Shown: positions 8,483-17,932 of the stretch, piece after piece
How positions within the stretch are numbered: position 1 is the first letter of the stretch
How the letters are laid out: the number at the start of each line of letters is the position of its first letter
Assembly: GCA_002298335.1 (NCBI GenBank)
Contig: DBNK01000035.1
Location: 1-64,000 of the forward strand
Direction of reading: 5' to 3'
DNA from: Thalassolituus sp. UBA674
GTDB lineage: Bacteria; Pseudomonadota; Gammaproteobacteria; Pseudomonadales; Oceanobacteraceae
Length of the DNA: 64,000 bases
The notes under the pieces: model-generated
The model's input: only the letters and a program-made list of their open reading frames with translations
What the model was told of the DNA's origin: nothing
The model's database searches: none
Made by a program: the position numbers and the translations under genes

Positions 8483-9997
8483 GTGGATACTGAAGCAACC
8501 ACCCAGACCTCCGGCGCCTCTCTGCAGGGCCGCCCTGAAACACGAATTCCCTTCAGCTTTGCCAAGCGCGCCGGCATCCTTGTCGATAACCGCAGCGAAA
8601 CCCTGACTCTGATTCACCGTGAAGGCATCAATGCTCAGGCACTGATGGAAGTGCAGCGCTATCTCGGCCAGCCTTACCGCATGACCCCGGTCAGTGATGA
8701 AGAATTCGACCAGTTTCTCGGCCTGGCTTATCAGACCGACTCTTCTGACACCATGAACATGGTGGAAGGCATTGGCGACGAAATGGATCTGGCCAGTCTT
8801 GCAGACTCAGTGCCGGAAACGGAAGACCTGCTGGAGCAGGAAGGCGATGCGCCGATCAAACGTCTGATCAACGCACTGCTGACCGAGGCAGTGAAAGAGG
8901 GCGCTTCGGATATCCACGTTGAAACCTATGAAAAGCGCCTTGTGGTGCGTTTCCGCGTCGACGGTGTGCTGCGTGAAGTCGTACAGCCCAAGCGTGCTCT
9001 GTCGGCCCTGCTGATTTCCCGCATCAAAGTCATGGCGAAACTCGATATCGCCGAGAAGCGCGTGCCGCAGGATGGCCGTATTCCGCTGCGCATCGGTGGC
9101 CGTGAAGTCGACGTGCGGGTTTCCACCATGCCATCCAGTCACGGCGAACGCGTGGTGATGCGTCTGCTCGACAAGCAGAGTGGTCGCCTGAGCCTGTCAC
9201 AGCTGGGCATGTCGACCCGTGATTTTCAGGTGATGAAGAACATCATCAGCAAACCCCACGGCATTATTCTGGTGACCGGTCCGACCGGCTCCGGTAAAAC
9301 CACCACACTCTATGGCGCGCTCAGCGATCTGAACGACTCCAGCCGCAACATTCTGACCGTCGAAGATCCGGTGGAATACAGTCTGCCGGGCATAGGCCAG
9401 ACCCAGGTGAACCTCAAAGCCGATATGACCTTTGCCAAAGGCCTGCGGGCGATTCTGCGTCAGGACCCGGATGTGGTGATGATTGGTGAGATCCGTGACC
9501 TTGAGACCGTAGAGATCGCCATTCAGGCGTCTCTGACCGGCCACCTTGTGCTGTCGACGCTGCACACCAATACCGCCGTCGGCGCCATTACCCGTCTGCA
9601 GGATATGGGCGTCGAGCCTTTCCTGCTGTCATCAACCGTCATCGGTGTGATGGCGCAGCGTCTGGTCCGGGTACTCTGTGACGACTGCAAAGAAGCTGTG
9701 ACGGCCGATGAAAGCGAATGCCGTCTGCTGGGCATTGAGCCGGAACAGGCCCCGGTTATCTACCACGCCAGAGGCTGCAGCAAGTGTAACCAGCTGGGTT
9801 ACCGTGGCCGCCAGGGTGTCTACGAAATCATCGAAATCGATGAGCAGATGAAGACTCTGATTCACGATCAGGCCGGTGAACAGAAGATGGAACGCCACGC
9901 CCGTACGCTGGGCCCGAGCATCCGTGAAGACGGTGTCCGACTGGTGCTGGCCGGCCGGACCACCGTCGAAGAACTGTTGCGGGTAGTGAAGGGATAA
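8483..9997 (+). CDS. gspE: type II secretion ATPase GspE
   Basis: This 504-aa cytoplasmic hexameric ATPase drives pseudopilus assembly in the type II secretion system. The N1 region is followed by the N2 domain (SDIHVETYEKRLVVRFRVDG), Walker A GPTGSGKTTTLYG near residue 270, the Asp box (ILTVEDPVEY), Walker B (VVMIGEIRDLET), the His box, and a tetracysteine zinc element (LCDDC ... GCSKC) that separates GspE from most PilB/PilT relatives. The start is a GTG; no strong Shine-Dalgarno is obvious. It is first in a tight operon with gspF four bases downstream. Confidence 0.93.
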   Translation: MDTEATTQTSGASLQGRPETRIPFSFAKRAGILVDNRSETLTLIHREGINAQALMEVQRYLGQPYRMTPVSDEEFDQFLGLAYQTDSSDTMNMVEGIGDEMDLASLADSVPETEDLLEQEGDAPIKRLINALLTEAVKEGASDIHVETYEKRLVVRFRVDGVLREVVQPKRALSALLISRIKVMAKLDIAEKRVPQDGRIPLRIGGREVDVRVSTMPSSHGERVVMRLLDKQSGRLSLSQLGMSTRDFQVMKNIISKPHGIILVTGPTGSGKTTTLYGALSDLNDSSRNILTVEDPVEYSLPGIGQTQVNLKADMTFAKGLRAILRQDPDVVMIGEIRDLETVEIAIQASLTGHLVLSTLHTNTAVGAITRLQDMGVEPFLLSSTVIGVMAQRLVRVLCDDCKEAVTADESECRLLGIEPEQAPVIYHARGCSKCNQLGYRGRQGVYEIIEIDEQMKTLIHDQAGEQKMERHARTLGPSIREDGVRLVLAGRTTVEELLRVVKG

Positions 9998-10000
9998 TTC

Positions 10001-11218
10001 ATGGCTGCCTTTGTTTATCAGGCACTGGACACCAAAGGCCGCCAGAAGAAGGGCGTTCTTGAAGGCGACAGTGCCCGTCAGATCCGCCAGCAACTGCGCG
10101 AAAAGGGGCTGATGCCCATTTCCGTGGAACAGACTGCTGAAAAACAGAAAGGCGGCAATGCGTTCAGTGCTCTGCTCAGCCCGTCACTGTCGGTTTCTGA
10201 ACGGGCATTGCTGACGCGTCAGCTGGCAACCCTGATCGGTGCTGGTCTGCCGATTGATGAATCCCTCAAAGCTCTGGCTGATCAGACCTCATCCCAGAAG
10301 ACCAAGGCCATGGTTCTGGCTATCCGCGCCAAGGTGCTGGAAGGTTATACCCTGGCCAATGCACTGGCTGAGTACCCGCGGGCATTCCCCTTGCTGTTCC
10401 GCTCCACCGTCAGTGCCGGTGAGCATTCCGGGCATCTGGATACGGTACTGGAACGGCTTGCGGACTATACAGAACGTTCCCATGAATCCGCGCAGAAAAT
10501 CCGTCTCGCGGCAATTTATCCGGCCGTGCTGTCCTTCGTCGCGATTGCCGTCGTCACCGGCCTGCTGACCTATGTGGTGCCGGACATCGTTGAAGTGTTC
10601 GTCAAAAACGGCCAGGCACTGCCCGGGCTGACGCAGTTTATGCTGGATATCAGCCATTTCCTCACGGCCTACGGTCTGCTGCTGGGGCTGGCGTTATTCA
10701 TAGCGGGTGTGCTGTTCTCGCTGGCCATGCGTGGCGACGCTTTCCGCGCCAGGGTGCACAGTACCGTCCTGCGCATTCCCTTTATCGGCGGTTTCATGCG
10801 GGAAACCAATACTGCGCGCTTCGGCAGCACGCTGGCCATTCTGACCAGCAGCGGTGTACCTCTGGTTGAAGCCATGCGCATTGCCAGCCACGTTGTGCTG
10901 AACATTCCGATCCAGCAGGCTCTGACCCAGGCCACGGTCAAAGTCAGTGAAGGCTCAAGCCTGAGCAAAGCCCTGCAGGGTACCGGGCATTTCACCCCCA
11001 TTATGCTGCACATGATCGCCAGCGGTGAGAGCAGTGGTGAACTGGACAGTATGCTCGCCCGCACGGCTGAGCAGCAGGAGAAAAGTCTGGAAAACACGGT
11101 CTCAGGACTGGTATCCATTTTTGAACCACTGATGCTGCTCATCATGGGCGGTGTCGTGGCTCTGATTGTGGCGGCCATTATGCTGCCGATCCTCGAATTA
11201 CAACGTATGGTGCAATAG
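10001..11218 (+). CDS. gspF: type II secretion inner-membrane platform protein GspF
   Basis: This 405-aa polytopic protein has two repeated T2SSF domains (about residues 70-195 and 270-395), each with the family pattern (LTRQLATLIGAGLPIDESL and FGSTLAILTSSGVPLVEAM). Hydrophobic segments lie near residues 170-190, 220-240 and 375-395. It is the membrane platform contacted by GspE. Standard length and operon position. Confidence 0.93.
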   Translation: MAAFVYQALDTKGRQKKGVLEGDSARQIRQQLREKGLMPISVEQTAEKQKGGNAFSALLSPSLSVSERALLTRQLATLIGAGLPIDESLKALADQTSSQKTKAMVLAIRAKVLEGYTLANALAEYPRAFPLLFRSTVSAGEHSGHLDTVLERLADYTERSHESAQKIRLAAIYPAVLSFVAIAVVTGLLTYVVPDIVEVFVKNGQALPGLTQFMLDISHFLTAYGLLLGLALFIAGVLFSLAMRGDAFRARVHSTVLRIPFIGGFMRETNTARFGSTLAILTSSGVPLVEAMRIASHVVLNIPIQQALTQATVKVSEGSSLSKALQGTGHFTPIMLHMIASGESSGELDSMLARTAEQQEKSLENTVSGLVSIFEPLMLLIMGGVVALIVAAIMLPILELQRMVQ

Positions 11219-11227
11219 GAGATTCTG

Positions 11228-11692
11228 ATGCGCGCCCGTAGCTACACCGGTAAACAAACCCGTCATACCCGCCACTCACAGCAGGGCTTCACCCTGATTG
11301 AAGTCATGGTGGTAATTGCCATCATCGGCGGCATTCTGGCCATGGTCGCAACCAACATTATTGGTTCTGCGGACGATGCCCGGATCAAAACTACCCAGAA
11401 CCAGATCAAACTGATCGAAGGCGCTCTGGATATGTACAAACTCAACAACTACCGCTATCCGACTACAGAGCAGGGGCTGGAAGCGTTGATTGAGAAACCG
11501 AATACCGATCCTGTGCCCAAGAACTATCAGGCCGGTGGCTATCTGAAAGGCGGCAAGCTGCCAACAGATGCCTGGGACAACCAGTTCCTGTATTTCTTCG
11601 ACAAGGGCAAATACGAGATCATCTCCCTGGGCTCTGATGGCACCGAGGGTGGTGAAGGCGACGCAGCCGATATCAGCAGCCTCGACATCTGA
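11228..11692 (+). CDS. gspG: major pseudopilin GspG
   Basis: A 154-aa class III prepilin. A basic leader ends in QQG before FTLIEVMVVIAIIGGIL, with the conserved Glu at mature position 5. The C-terminal half carries the GspG hallmark loop with YRYPTTEQGLEAL and DAWDNQFLY, and a calcium-site-like tail (SLGSDGTEGGEGDAADI). The leader is longer than usual at about 20 residues. The stop codon overlaps the gspH start by one base. Confidence 0.93.
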   Translation: MRARSYTGKQTRHTRHSQQGFTLIEVMVVIAIIGGILAMVATNIIGSADDARIKTTQNQIKLIEGALDMYKLNNYRYPTTEQGLEALIEKPNTDPVPKNYQAGGYLKGGKLPTDAWDNQFLYFFDKGKYEIISLGSDGTEGGEGDAADISSLDI

Positions 11693-12273
11693 TGCAAGGG
11701 CGGCAACGCGGCTTCACACTGCTGGAGCTGATGGTGGTATTGATGGTAATCGGCCTGCTGCTGAGCATGGTCAACCTCGCCTCCAGCGATAACGCCGCCC
11801 AGTCAGACACGGAAGACTTCGGCCGCCAGCTGCAGGCGGCTTTTACCCAGTACCGTCAGGAAGCCGTGTTTCAGAATCTGGATCTCGGCGGCGGCTGGCT
11901 GCCGGATGAATTCTGGCTGCTGGTGTACACCGATCCGAATTCCCGTGAACTGACACAGAACATGTCAGTGGAAGACCTGACCCGGCTGCAGGAAAACCCC
12001 TGGCTGCCGTATCAGGGGGATCTGGCTCCGACACTTGAAATCCCGGAAGACATCTACGTCCGCCTCGTGATTGACGATGAGGAAATCGTCCGTGACGACC
12101 TGCTGGATGAAGACACCGGCCCGCTGCCTGCACTGCTGTTCCTGTCATCCGATGAGTACACGCCATTCCGCATGGAACTGACGCACGACAGTGACGAGCG
12201 TTTTATGGTCATTCTCAGTGGCGATGGCATCAACCCGATCTCCGTCGAAACGGTGCGCCCGGATGAGTTCTGA
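11692..12273 (+). CDS. gspH: minor pseudopilin GspH
   Basis: A 193-aa prepilin with leader MQGRQRG, FTLLELMVVLMVIGLLL as the processing site and N-terminal helix, then a beta-rich domain. Its position between gspG and gspI, and the GspH length, support the call. The start overlaps the last base of gspG, indicating translational coupling. No independent promoter is expected. Confidence 0.88.
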   Translation: MQGRQRGFTLLELMVVLMVIGLLLSMVNLASSDNAAQSDTEDFGRQLQAAFTQYRQEAVFQNLDLGGGWLPDEFWLLVYTDPNSRELTQNMSVEDLTRLQENPWLPYQGDLAPTLEIPEDIYVRLVIDDEEIVRDDLLDEDTGPLPALLFLSSDEYTPFRMELTHDSDERFMVILSGDGINPISVETVRPDEF

Positions 12274-12274
12274 G

Positions 12275-12658
12275 ATGATCCTCCGCAAACGCACCCTGCG
12301 ACAATCCGGTTTCACGCTGCTGGAAGTCATGATCGCCCTCATGGTGTTTGTCTCAGTCGCCGTCACCATTACCGACACCACGAGTCTGCGGGTCAGCTCT
12401 CTGTTCTCCATGAAAGATCAGACACTGGCGTCATTTGTGGCGGAGAACCGTCTGTCTGAGATCCGGCTGTCGGGTCTGGTACCGGAAGAGGGCGAGGGTA
12501 AGACCACCGCAGAAATGGCCGGCCGCGAGTGGCTGGTGCTCACCCGCGCCGAGAACACCCAGTTTCCCGGTATGCGCCGCATCACAGTTGAGGTGTCTGA
12601 AGCGGGGCGCAGCGAACAGGTACTGTACAGCCTGGCAACCGTGATGGGAGAGCACTGA
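12275..12658 (+). CDS. gspI: minor pseudopilin GspI
   Basis: A 127-aa prepilin with a short basic leader (MILRKRTLRQSG) then FTLLEVMIALMVFVSVAVT. The ATG at 12275 is one base past the gspH stop; another in-frame ATG at 12263 is possible. The frame is open further upstream but that would overlap gspH widely. GspI forms the pseudopilus tip with GspJ and GspK. Its stop overlaps the gspJ start. Confidence 0.88.
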   Translation: MILRKRTLRQSGFTLLEVMIALMVFVSVAVTITDTTSLRVSSLFSMKDQTLASFVAENRLSEIRLSGLVPEEGEGKTTAEMAGREWLVLTRAENTQFPGMRRITVEVSEAGRSEQVLYSLATVMGEH

Positions 12659-13404
12659 TGTCAGGTTACCCTGTCAGAGCCACATCCGGTTTTACCCTGC
12701 TCGAAGTGCTCATTGCGGTGGCGATTTCTGCCACCATTGCCATCTCGTCCATTCAGCTGTTGAGCAACGTCAGCAACACCGCCCGCAGCAGCAGCTATAA
12801 GGCTGATGAACTTGCCGGTCTGCAGCGTTTCAATCAGATTGTCAGCCGCGATATGGAGCAATTCATCAACCGGCCCATCCGCAATGAATACGGCGATGCC
12901 CTTGAGGCCCTCCTGCTCGACAGTGGTGATTACCCGCTGGAGCTGACCCACGCGGGCTGGCGTAACTCGCCGGTCAGTACAGACCCCAGAGCCGAGCTGC
13001 AACGGGTTGCCTACCGGCCCGAACCGCTGGAAGACGAGATCTGCGAACCTGCGCTCAAGCGCCTGGCCCGTGCCGCCGAAATTGACCCGGAAGACTACGA
13101 CACCGGCAATCTCTATTGCCTCGTGCGCTATTACTGGACCGTGCTGGACCGCACCACAGATTCAGAGCCCACAGCACAGATTCTGCTGGATCAGATACTG
13201 GACGTTGGTTTTCTGTTGATCACCAGCACACCGTCCGGCGTTGAAGGTGTACCACAGGTTCTGAATCAGCAGGATATCTGGCCACCGGTATCACCACTCG
13301 GACAGGGCGAACGGCTGGCCGCCATCCGCTGGCGCATTGAACTGCCTGTTGAAGGAGAGATCACCCGGTTATGGCTGCTGACCGATGACGGAGGCCTGAT
13401 GTGA
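12658..13404 (+). CDS. gspJ: minor pseudopilin GspJ
   Basis: A 248-aa prepilin with processing site SG/FTLLEVLIAVAISATIAI. It is longer than the other pseudopilins as is usual for GspJ, and the WRIELPVEGEITRLWLL segment near the C-terminus fits the family. TGATG coupling to gspI, and overlap with gspK at the 3' end. Tip complex member. Confidence 0.9.
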   Translation: MSGYPVRATSGFTLLEVLIAVAISATIAISSIQLLSNVSNTARSSSYKADELAGLQRFNQIVSRDMEQFINRPIRNEYGDALEALLLDSGDYPLELTHAGWRNSPVSTDPRAELQRVAYRPEPLEDEICEPALKRLARAAEIDPEDYDTGNLYCLVRYYWTVLDRTTDSEPTAQILLDQILDVGFLLITSTPSGVEGVPQVLNQQDIWPPVSPLGQGERLAAIRWRIELPVEGEITRLWLLTDDGGLM

Positions 13405-13415
13405 GGTCGTCCTCC

Positions 13416-14411
13416 ATGAAACAAACACAGAGCGGCATGATTCTGCTGATGGTGCTGCTGATTTTCGCGGTTGTTGCCATTCTCGCCAGCACCATGATCA
13501 GCCAGCTGTCCGTCGATGCCGAACGCAGTTCCGGTATGGCCGCCTACCAGCAGGGCCGGGCATTTGCCCTCGGTGCAGAAGATGCCGTCAAGCAGGGGCT
13601 TTACCTCGACTGGGAAGCCAACTCAGCCATCGATCATCTGGGGGAGGAGTGGGCCATTGACCGTGCCTTCCCGCTGGAGCCCGGCTATGTCTCTATTCAC
13701 ATCAGCGACCTGCAGGGCCGTTTCAATCTGAACAGCATGGTTCCGGGGGCAACGGCTGACATCGGTGCCGCGCGCTTCCGCAATCTGCTCAACCTGCTTG
13801 GGCTGGATCTCGAAATCGCCAACTACTGGCGCGCCTGGCTGAACCCGGAAAGCCAGGCCGACGATGTCTATTACACTCATACGCCGCCATACCGGGCGGC
13901 CTATCAGTCCTGTCGCCACACCAGCGAACTTATGCTGCTGCCCGATGTGACGCTGGAGGTGTACAAACGGCTGGAGCCCTTTATCGCCTGCCTGCCGCCG
14001 CAAACACCGCTCAACGTAAACACCGCTCCGGAGATCATCATTGCCGCGCTGGACAGCCGCCTGACGCCGGATCTGGCGCAACAGATCACCATCGAGCGCG
14101 GCACTGACGGCTTTGAAGACGTGCAGTCCTTTATGACGCTGGGGCCGATCACGCCGTTCACGCGGATAGAAGAGGGCGAAAAGGAGGCACAGACCGACAC
14201 CGGTGAACCCTGGGTGGATACCGATTTCGCCGTCAGCAGCCAGTTTTTTGAGGTGTTTATCCGGGTTGATCTGGCCGGACGGGTAGCCACTATGGAGTCC
14301 GCCATTTTCCGCGCAACCACCGATGGCGCCATGACCACAATGTACCGGGATTACTCACGCCGCGAAGCCAGAAGCGGTGATATACTCCCGACAAACACAC
14401 TGAACGAGTAA
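13416..14411 (+). CDS. gspK: minor pseudopilin GspK
   Basis: A 331-aa tip pseudopilin. Leader MKQTQSG then MILLMVLLIFAVVAILAS; the +5 position is Leu rather than Glu, as is normal in GspK. The long insert domain with DLQGRFNLNSM and TPLNVNTAPEIIIAAL is characteristic. The ATG at 13416 has GAGG at 13403; a GTG at 13401 that overlaps the gspJ stop would add five residues and is an equal alternative. Confidence 0.9.
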   Translation: MKQTQSGMILLMVLLIFAVVAILASTMISQLSVDAERSSGMAAYQQGRAFALGAEDAVKQGLYLDWEANSAIDHLGEEWAIDRAFPLEPGYVSIHISDLQGRFNLNSMVPGATADIGAARFRNLLNLLGLDLEIANYWRAWLNPESQADDVYYTHTPPYRAAYQSCRHTSELMLLPDVTLEVYKRLEPFIACLPPQTPLNVNTAPEIIIAALDSRLTPDLAQQITIERGTDGFEDVQSFMTLGPITPFTRIEEGEKEAQTDTGEPWVDTDFAVSSQFFEVFIRVDLAGRVATMESAIFRATTDGAMTTMYRDYSRREARSGDILPTNTLNE

Positions 14412-14414
14412 CGG

Positions 14415-15602
14415 ATGAACAGTCAGCAATACAGCCTGATCCAATGGCGGGCAGACCTGGGAAGCTGGTCCATCAGACAGTCCGATGGCAGCCATCAGTC
14501 ACTGGAAGAGTGGGCCAAAGAGCAGCCCGAACTCAGTCAGGTACGGCTCATGCTTTCCGCTACGGATTACGCCGTCCATTGGGTGAACCTGCCCGGCATC
14601 AAAGCACGCCAGGTCTCCCGCGCACTGCCGTTTGCGCTCGAAGACACCCTCATCGGCGATCTCAGTGAATACATCATCATCCCGGCCGGAAGCAGTCACG
14701 GCCGCCATCGTGCCTATCTGGTCAGCGCCGATCTGATTGACCGTCTGCTGGATATGATGGAGCTCCATCACCTGCGCCTTGTGGCGCTGATCCCGGAAAC
14801 CGCGGTACTGGCCGAAACACCCTGTATTGGCCGCACCGATGGCGGCTGGCTGGCGTCGGTGCCCGGTGTGTTCGAGGGCTACATACCGGATGCTGCCGTT
14901 AACGTCTGTATTGATTACATCTGCCGCGACGACGACGGCTCCACAGCCCTCAACATCTGCGCTGATACACTGGACCAGGCGCTGCTGCTGCAGACCAGTA
15001 TTGCCACCGGGTATCCGGAAGCCTTCTCTGAAATCCATGTCCATTCCGGTGACATCAAAACCACAGAGACCACCGTCAACCTGCTGCAGGGGCGGGTGGT
15101 TGAGTCTTCCGATGAAGATCGCTCTGCCGCCTGGTGGCGCAGTACGGTGATTTACGCCGCCTGCGTTGCTCTGCTGGGAGCGGGTTACCTGTTCACATCT
15201 AACCTGCAGCTCAGTCAGCGTGCCGATCAGGTCTCAGAGGCCAGCCTGCAGCTCTACAAATCCTGGTTTCCGAACGAACGCACTGCCAATTACGAAGCGC
15301 TGTTCCGACGCAAAATCCGTGGTGATGACTCAGGTACCGCCAGTGCGGGCTTTAACGTTCTGATGGCAGATGTTGCCGCTGCCTGGGATGGCTCAGCCGT
15401 CAAACAGAAGGTACGCATTAACGGCATCCGCTATTCCGACCGCGCCGGTGATTTTATGCTGGAACTGACCGTCGGATCCCTGCCAGACCTCGAAGTCTTC
15501 AGGCAGTCGCTGACTGAGCGCGGACTGAACGCTGAGATTGCCTCAGCCACAGAAGACAACGGGGCGGTCAAAGGCCGTATGAAGATAGGAGCGGGCGCAT
15601 GA
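14415..15602 (+). CDS. gspL: type II secretion protein GspL
   Basis: A 395-aa bitopic inner-membrane protein that links GspE to the periplasmic assembly. It has an actin-like cytoplasmic domain (about residues 1-235), one transmembrane segment at about 243-262 (TVIYAACVALLGAGYLF), and a C-terminal ferredoxin-like periplasmic domain. Four bases after gspK; overlaps gspM by four bases (ATGA). Confidence 0.9.
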   Translation: MNSQQYSLIQWRADLGSWSIRQSDGSHQSLEEWAKEQPELSQVRLMLSATDYAVHWVNLPGIKARQVSRALPFALEDTLIGDLSEYIIIPAGSSHGRHRAYLVSADLIDRLLDMMELHHLRLVALIPETAVLAETPCIGRTDGGWLASVPGVFEGYIPDAAVNVCIDYICRDDDGSTALNICADTLDQALLLQTSIATGYPEAFSEIHVHSGDIKTTETTVNLLQGRVVESSDEDRSAAWWRSTVIYAACVALLGAGYLFTSNLQLSQRADQVSEASLQLYKSWFPNERTANYEALFRRKIRGDDSGTASAGFNVLMADVAAAWDGSAVKQKVRINGIRYSDRAGDFMLELTVGSLPDLEVFRQSLTERGLNAEIASATEDNGAVKGRMKIGAGA

Positions 15603-16129
15603 AGTCAGCATTCTCCGGATTCAGCCGTATCGGCGAGCAGCTGGCCAGTGAGCCGCGTGTACAGCAGGCCAGAGACTGGTACCGTCACCAGTCAGCGCGC
15701 GATCAGCTGATTGTGCGTGCCGTAGCAGTTCTGCTGTTGCTTGCGGTGATTTTCAGCCTGTTCTTTGCGCCGCTGATCCGTCAGCACCAGGCACTGACCA
15801 CGGAACTTAACCGCCAGCAGAGTTTCTATCAGCTGATGCTGGATAACGCCTCGCGTTTCGGCGGCAAAGCGGCAGCGGCTTCCGGTGACAGCAAGACGCT
15901 GCTGGCCAGCGTGGGCAATCTGGCCCGGGTCAGTCAGGTGCGTATGACCCGCTATGAGCAGGATGGCGACAGCCTGCGCGTGTGGCTGGATAACGTCAGC
16001 TTTGATGACACCATGAGCTGGATCGAGGCACTGGCGCAACGCCATGGAATACAGGTCAGTCAGATCAATATTGATCAGACCGACAACACCGGCATTGTGA
16101 ATGTCCGGGTTACTTTCGTTCAGGGATAA
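15599..16129 (+). CDS. gspM: type II secretion protein GspM
   Basis: A 176-aa inner-membrane partner of GspL. It has an N-terminal amphipathic cytosolic part, one transmembrane segment at about residues 41-60 (LIVRAVAVLLLLAVIFSLFF) and a periplasmic ferredoxin-like domain. Last gsp gene: gspN is absent, and gspC, gspD and the prepilin peptidase are not in this window, so those must be encoded elsewhere. Confidence 0.9.
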   Translation: MKSAFSGFSRIGEQLASEPRVQQARDWYRHQSARDQLIVRAVAVLLLLAVIFSLFFAPLIRQHQALTTELNRQQSFYQLMLDNASRFGGKAAAASGDSKTLLASVGNLARVSQVRMTRYEQDGDSLRVWLDNVSFDDTMSWIEALAQRHGIQVSQINIDQTDNTGIVNVRVTFVQG

Positions 16130-16131
16130 CT

Positions 16132-17493
16132 ATGTCCGACAAATACGATCTGGTGGTCATCGGTGCTGGCTCCGGCGGCGTCCGGGCGGCACGCATGGCA
16201 GCAGCCACCGGTGCCAGAGTGGCCGTACTTGAAAACCGCTATCTGGGTGGCACCTGCGTCAACGTAGGCTGTGTTCCCAAGAAACTGTTCGTCTACGCCA
16301 GCGAATTCTCTCACGCCTTCCATGATGCCAGTGGCTTTGGTCACACCGTGCCACAAACGCACTTTGACTGGCCGACACTAAAAACCAACAAAGACAATGA
16401 AATCAACAGGTTAAATGGTATCTATAACAACCTGCTTGATGGATCCGGTGTCGAAATCATCCATGCTTCCGGTCATATCGCCTCTGCAGACACCGTCATC
16501 GCCGGAGACCGCAGACTGACAACAGAACGCATTCTGATCGCGACCGGCGGCTGGCCGAACATGCCGGATTTCCCGGGCTCAGAGCACTGTATCAACTCCA
16601 ATGATGTCTTTGCGCTGGAGCATTTCCCGGCCTCCGTAGTGGTGATTGGCGGTGGCTATATCGCCACTGAATTCGCCGGAATTTTTCATGGCCTGGGAGC
16701 CGACACCACGCTGAACTACCGTGGTGACCTGATCCTGCGTGGCTTTGACCGGGAAGTGCGCGAGTACATCACCGCCCAGATGACCGCCAGTGGCATTCAT
16801 TTCCTCTGTAACACCGACATTTCCTCGGTCGAGCTGCTGCCCGACGGTCGCCGCCGCTGCCATTTCAGTGACGGCTCCAGCCGGGATGCCGACACCGTGC
16901 TTTGTGCAACCGGTCGCAACCCTAACACGGAAGGCCTCGGCCTGCAGGCACTGGGGGTTCAGCTGCGCAAAGACGGCAGCATCGTCGCGGATGATCATTT
17001 CGCCACCAGCGTACCCGGCATCTGGGCACTCGGCGATGTCATAGGCACACCGGCACTGACACCGGTCGCAATTGAACAGGCCATGTGTTTCGTTAACCAG
17101 CAGTTCGGTGATGACAGCCGCCTGATGGACTATGACCAGATCCCGACGGCCATTTTTACCCAGCCACCGATCGGAACCCTGGGGCTGAGTGAAGAAGACG
17201 CCTGCGAGCAGTACCCGCAGGACATCGACATTTACCGCTCTGAGTTCCGCGCACTGAAACATACCCTGTCCGGATCAGCCGAGCGCACACTGATGAAACT
17301 GGTGGTGCGCCGCTCCGATGACAGAGTGCTCGGTGTTCACATGGTCAGCGAAGCCGCCGGAGAAATCATCCAGAGCCTGGCGGTGGCCGTGCGCATGGGT
17401 GCCACTAAGGCCGATTTCGACCGCACTCTGCCGGTACACCCGACCGCGGCGGAAGAGTTCGTTACCATGCGCTCACCGTCACGTTCTTACTGA
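16132..17493 (+). CDS. gor: glutathione-disulfide reductase
   Basis: A 453-aa FAD/NADPH disulfide oxidoreductase that regenerates GSH. It shows the FAD fold GAGSGGVRAARMAA, the redox-active GGTCVNVGCVPKKL, the second nucleotide fold GGGYIATEFAGIFHGLG, and the C-terminal His-Glu motif HPTAAEEF. Tyr at VPKKLFVYASEF fits glutathione reductase rather than lipoamide or mercuric reductase. It starts two bases after gspM with no room for a promoter, so it appears to be read with the gsp operon, which is unusual. Confidence 0.9.
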   Translation: MSDKYDLVVIGAGSGGVRAARMAAATGARVAVLENRYLGGTCVNVGCVPKKLFVYASEFSHAFHDASGFGHTVPQTHFDWPTLKTNKDNEINRLNGIYNNLLDGSGVEIIHASGHIASADTVIAGDRRLTTERILIATGGWPNMPDFPGSEHCINSNDVFALEHFPASVVVIGGGYIATEFAGIFHGLGADTTLNYRGDLILRGFDREVREYITAQMTASGIHFLCNTDISSVELLPDGRRRCHFSDGSSRDADTVLCATGRNPNTEGLGLQALGVQLRKDGSIVADDHFATSVPGIWALGDVIGTPALTPVAIEQAMCFVNQQFGDDSRLMDYDQIPTAIFTQPPIGTLGLSEEDACEQYPQDIDIYRSEFRALKHTLSGSAERTLMKLVVRRSDDRVLGVHMVSEAAGEIIQSLAVAVRMGATKADFDRTLPVHPTAAEEFVTMRSPSRSY

Positions 17494-17932
17494 TTCCTGC
17501 CCGATGAGTGTCTGAGCCATCCGGGCATGCTTACGGCGATGCCGTTCAGCCGCTTGCCCGGCCCCGGCCTTGGTCTGCGTGATCACATGCAGCGCTACGG
17601 CCGTCGGGTGCTGAACGCCATGACATCCATAACCTCACACCAACTCCTGACCAGCGTAAGCCAAGCCGCAAGATCCCGCTGTACCTGACCGGCAGCTTGA
17701 ACCGCTGTATGTGACCGAAGAGAAAGGCGGTGCACCACACGCCTCTGAGGGAAAACCGGCGCTGCGTTCATTCTGTGCCGTCACGGTCACGTCTGACCGG
17801 TCTGTCTTAGATGAAATCTCCTCCCAACACTGACGTTGGTCAAACGTTATTCTGAATCTGTTCTAGGCTTTTAAAAGATCAGGCAGAAACAGTGTTTTTT
17901 GCCGGAACAGCCGGACAGGGGCGTTAACCATA
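17494..17932. other. 440-bp gap between gor and the chemotaxis operon
   Basis: An imperfect hairpin (TGCCCGATG ... CATCCGGGCA) lies about 10 bp after gor without a T run. A 49-codon plus-strand frame from the ATG at 17539 and a 64-codon minus-strand frame cross the middle, but neither has a recognisable product or clear ribosome binding site. The last 100 bp are AT-richer and must hold the chemotaxis promoter; I cannot assign a sigma factor by eye. Confidence 0.4.

Noticed and set aside
16132..17493. The disulfide reductase as a mercuric or lipoamide reductase
   Set aside because: No N-terminal HMA domain, no C-terminal vicinal Cys pair, and the active-site and interface motifs fit glutathione reductase.
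17546..17740. A 64-codon minus-strand frame and a 49-codon plus-strand frame after gor
   Set aside because: No ribosome site, no family, and no context; mentioned only as part of the gap.
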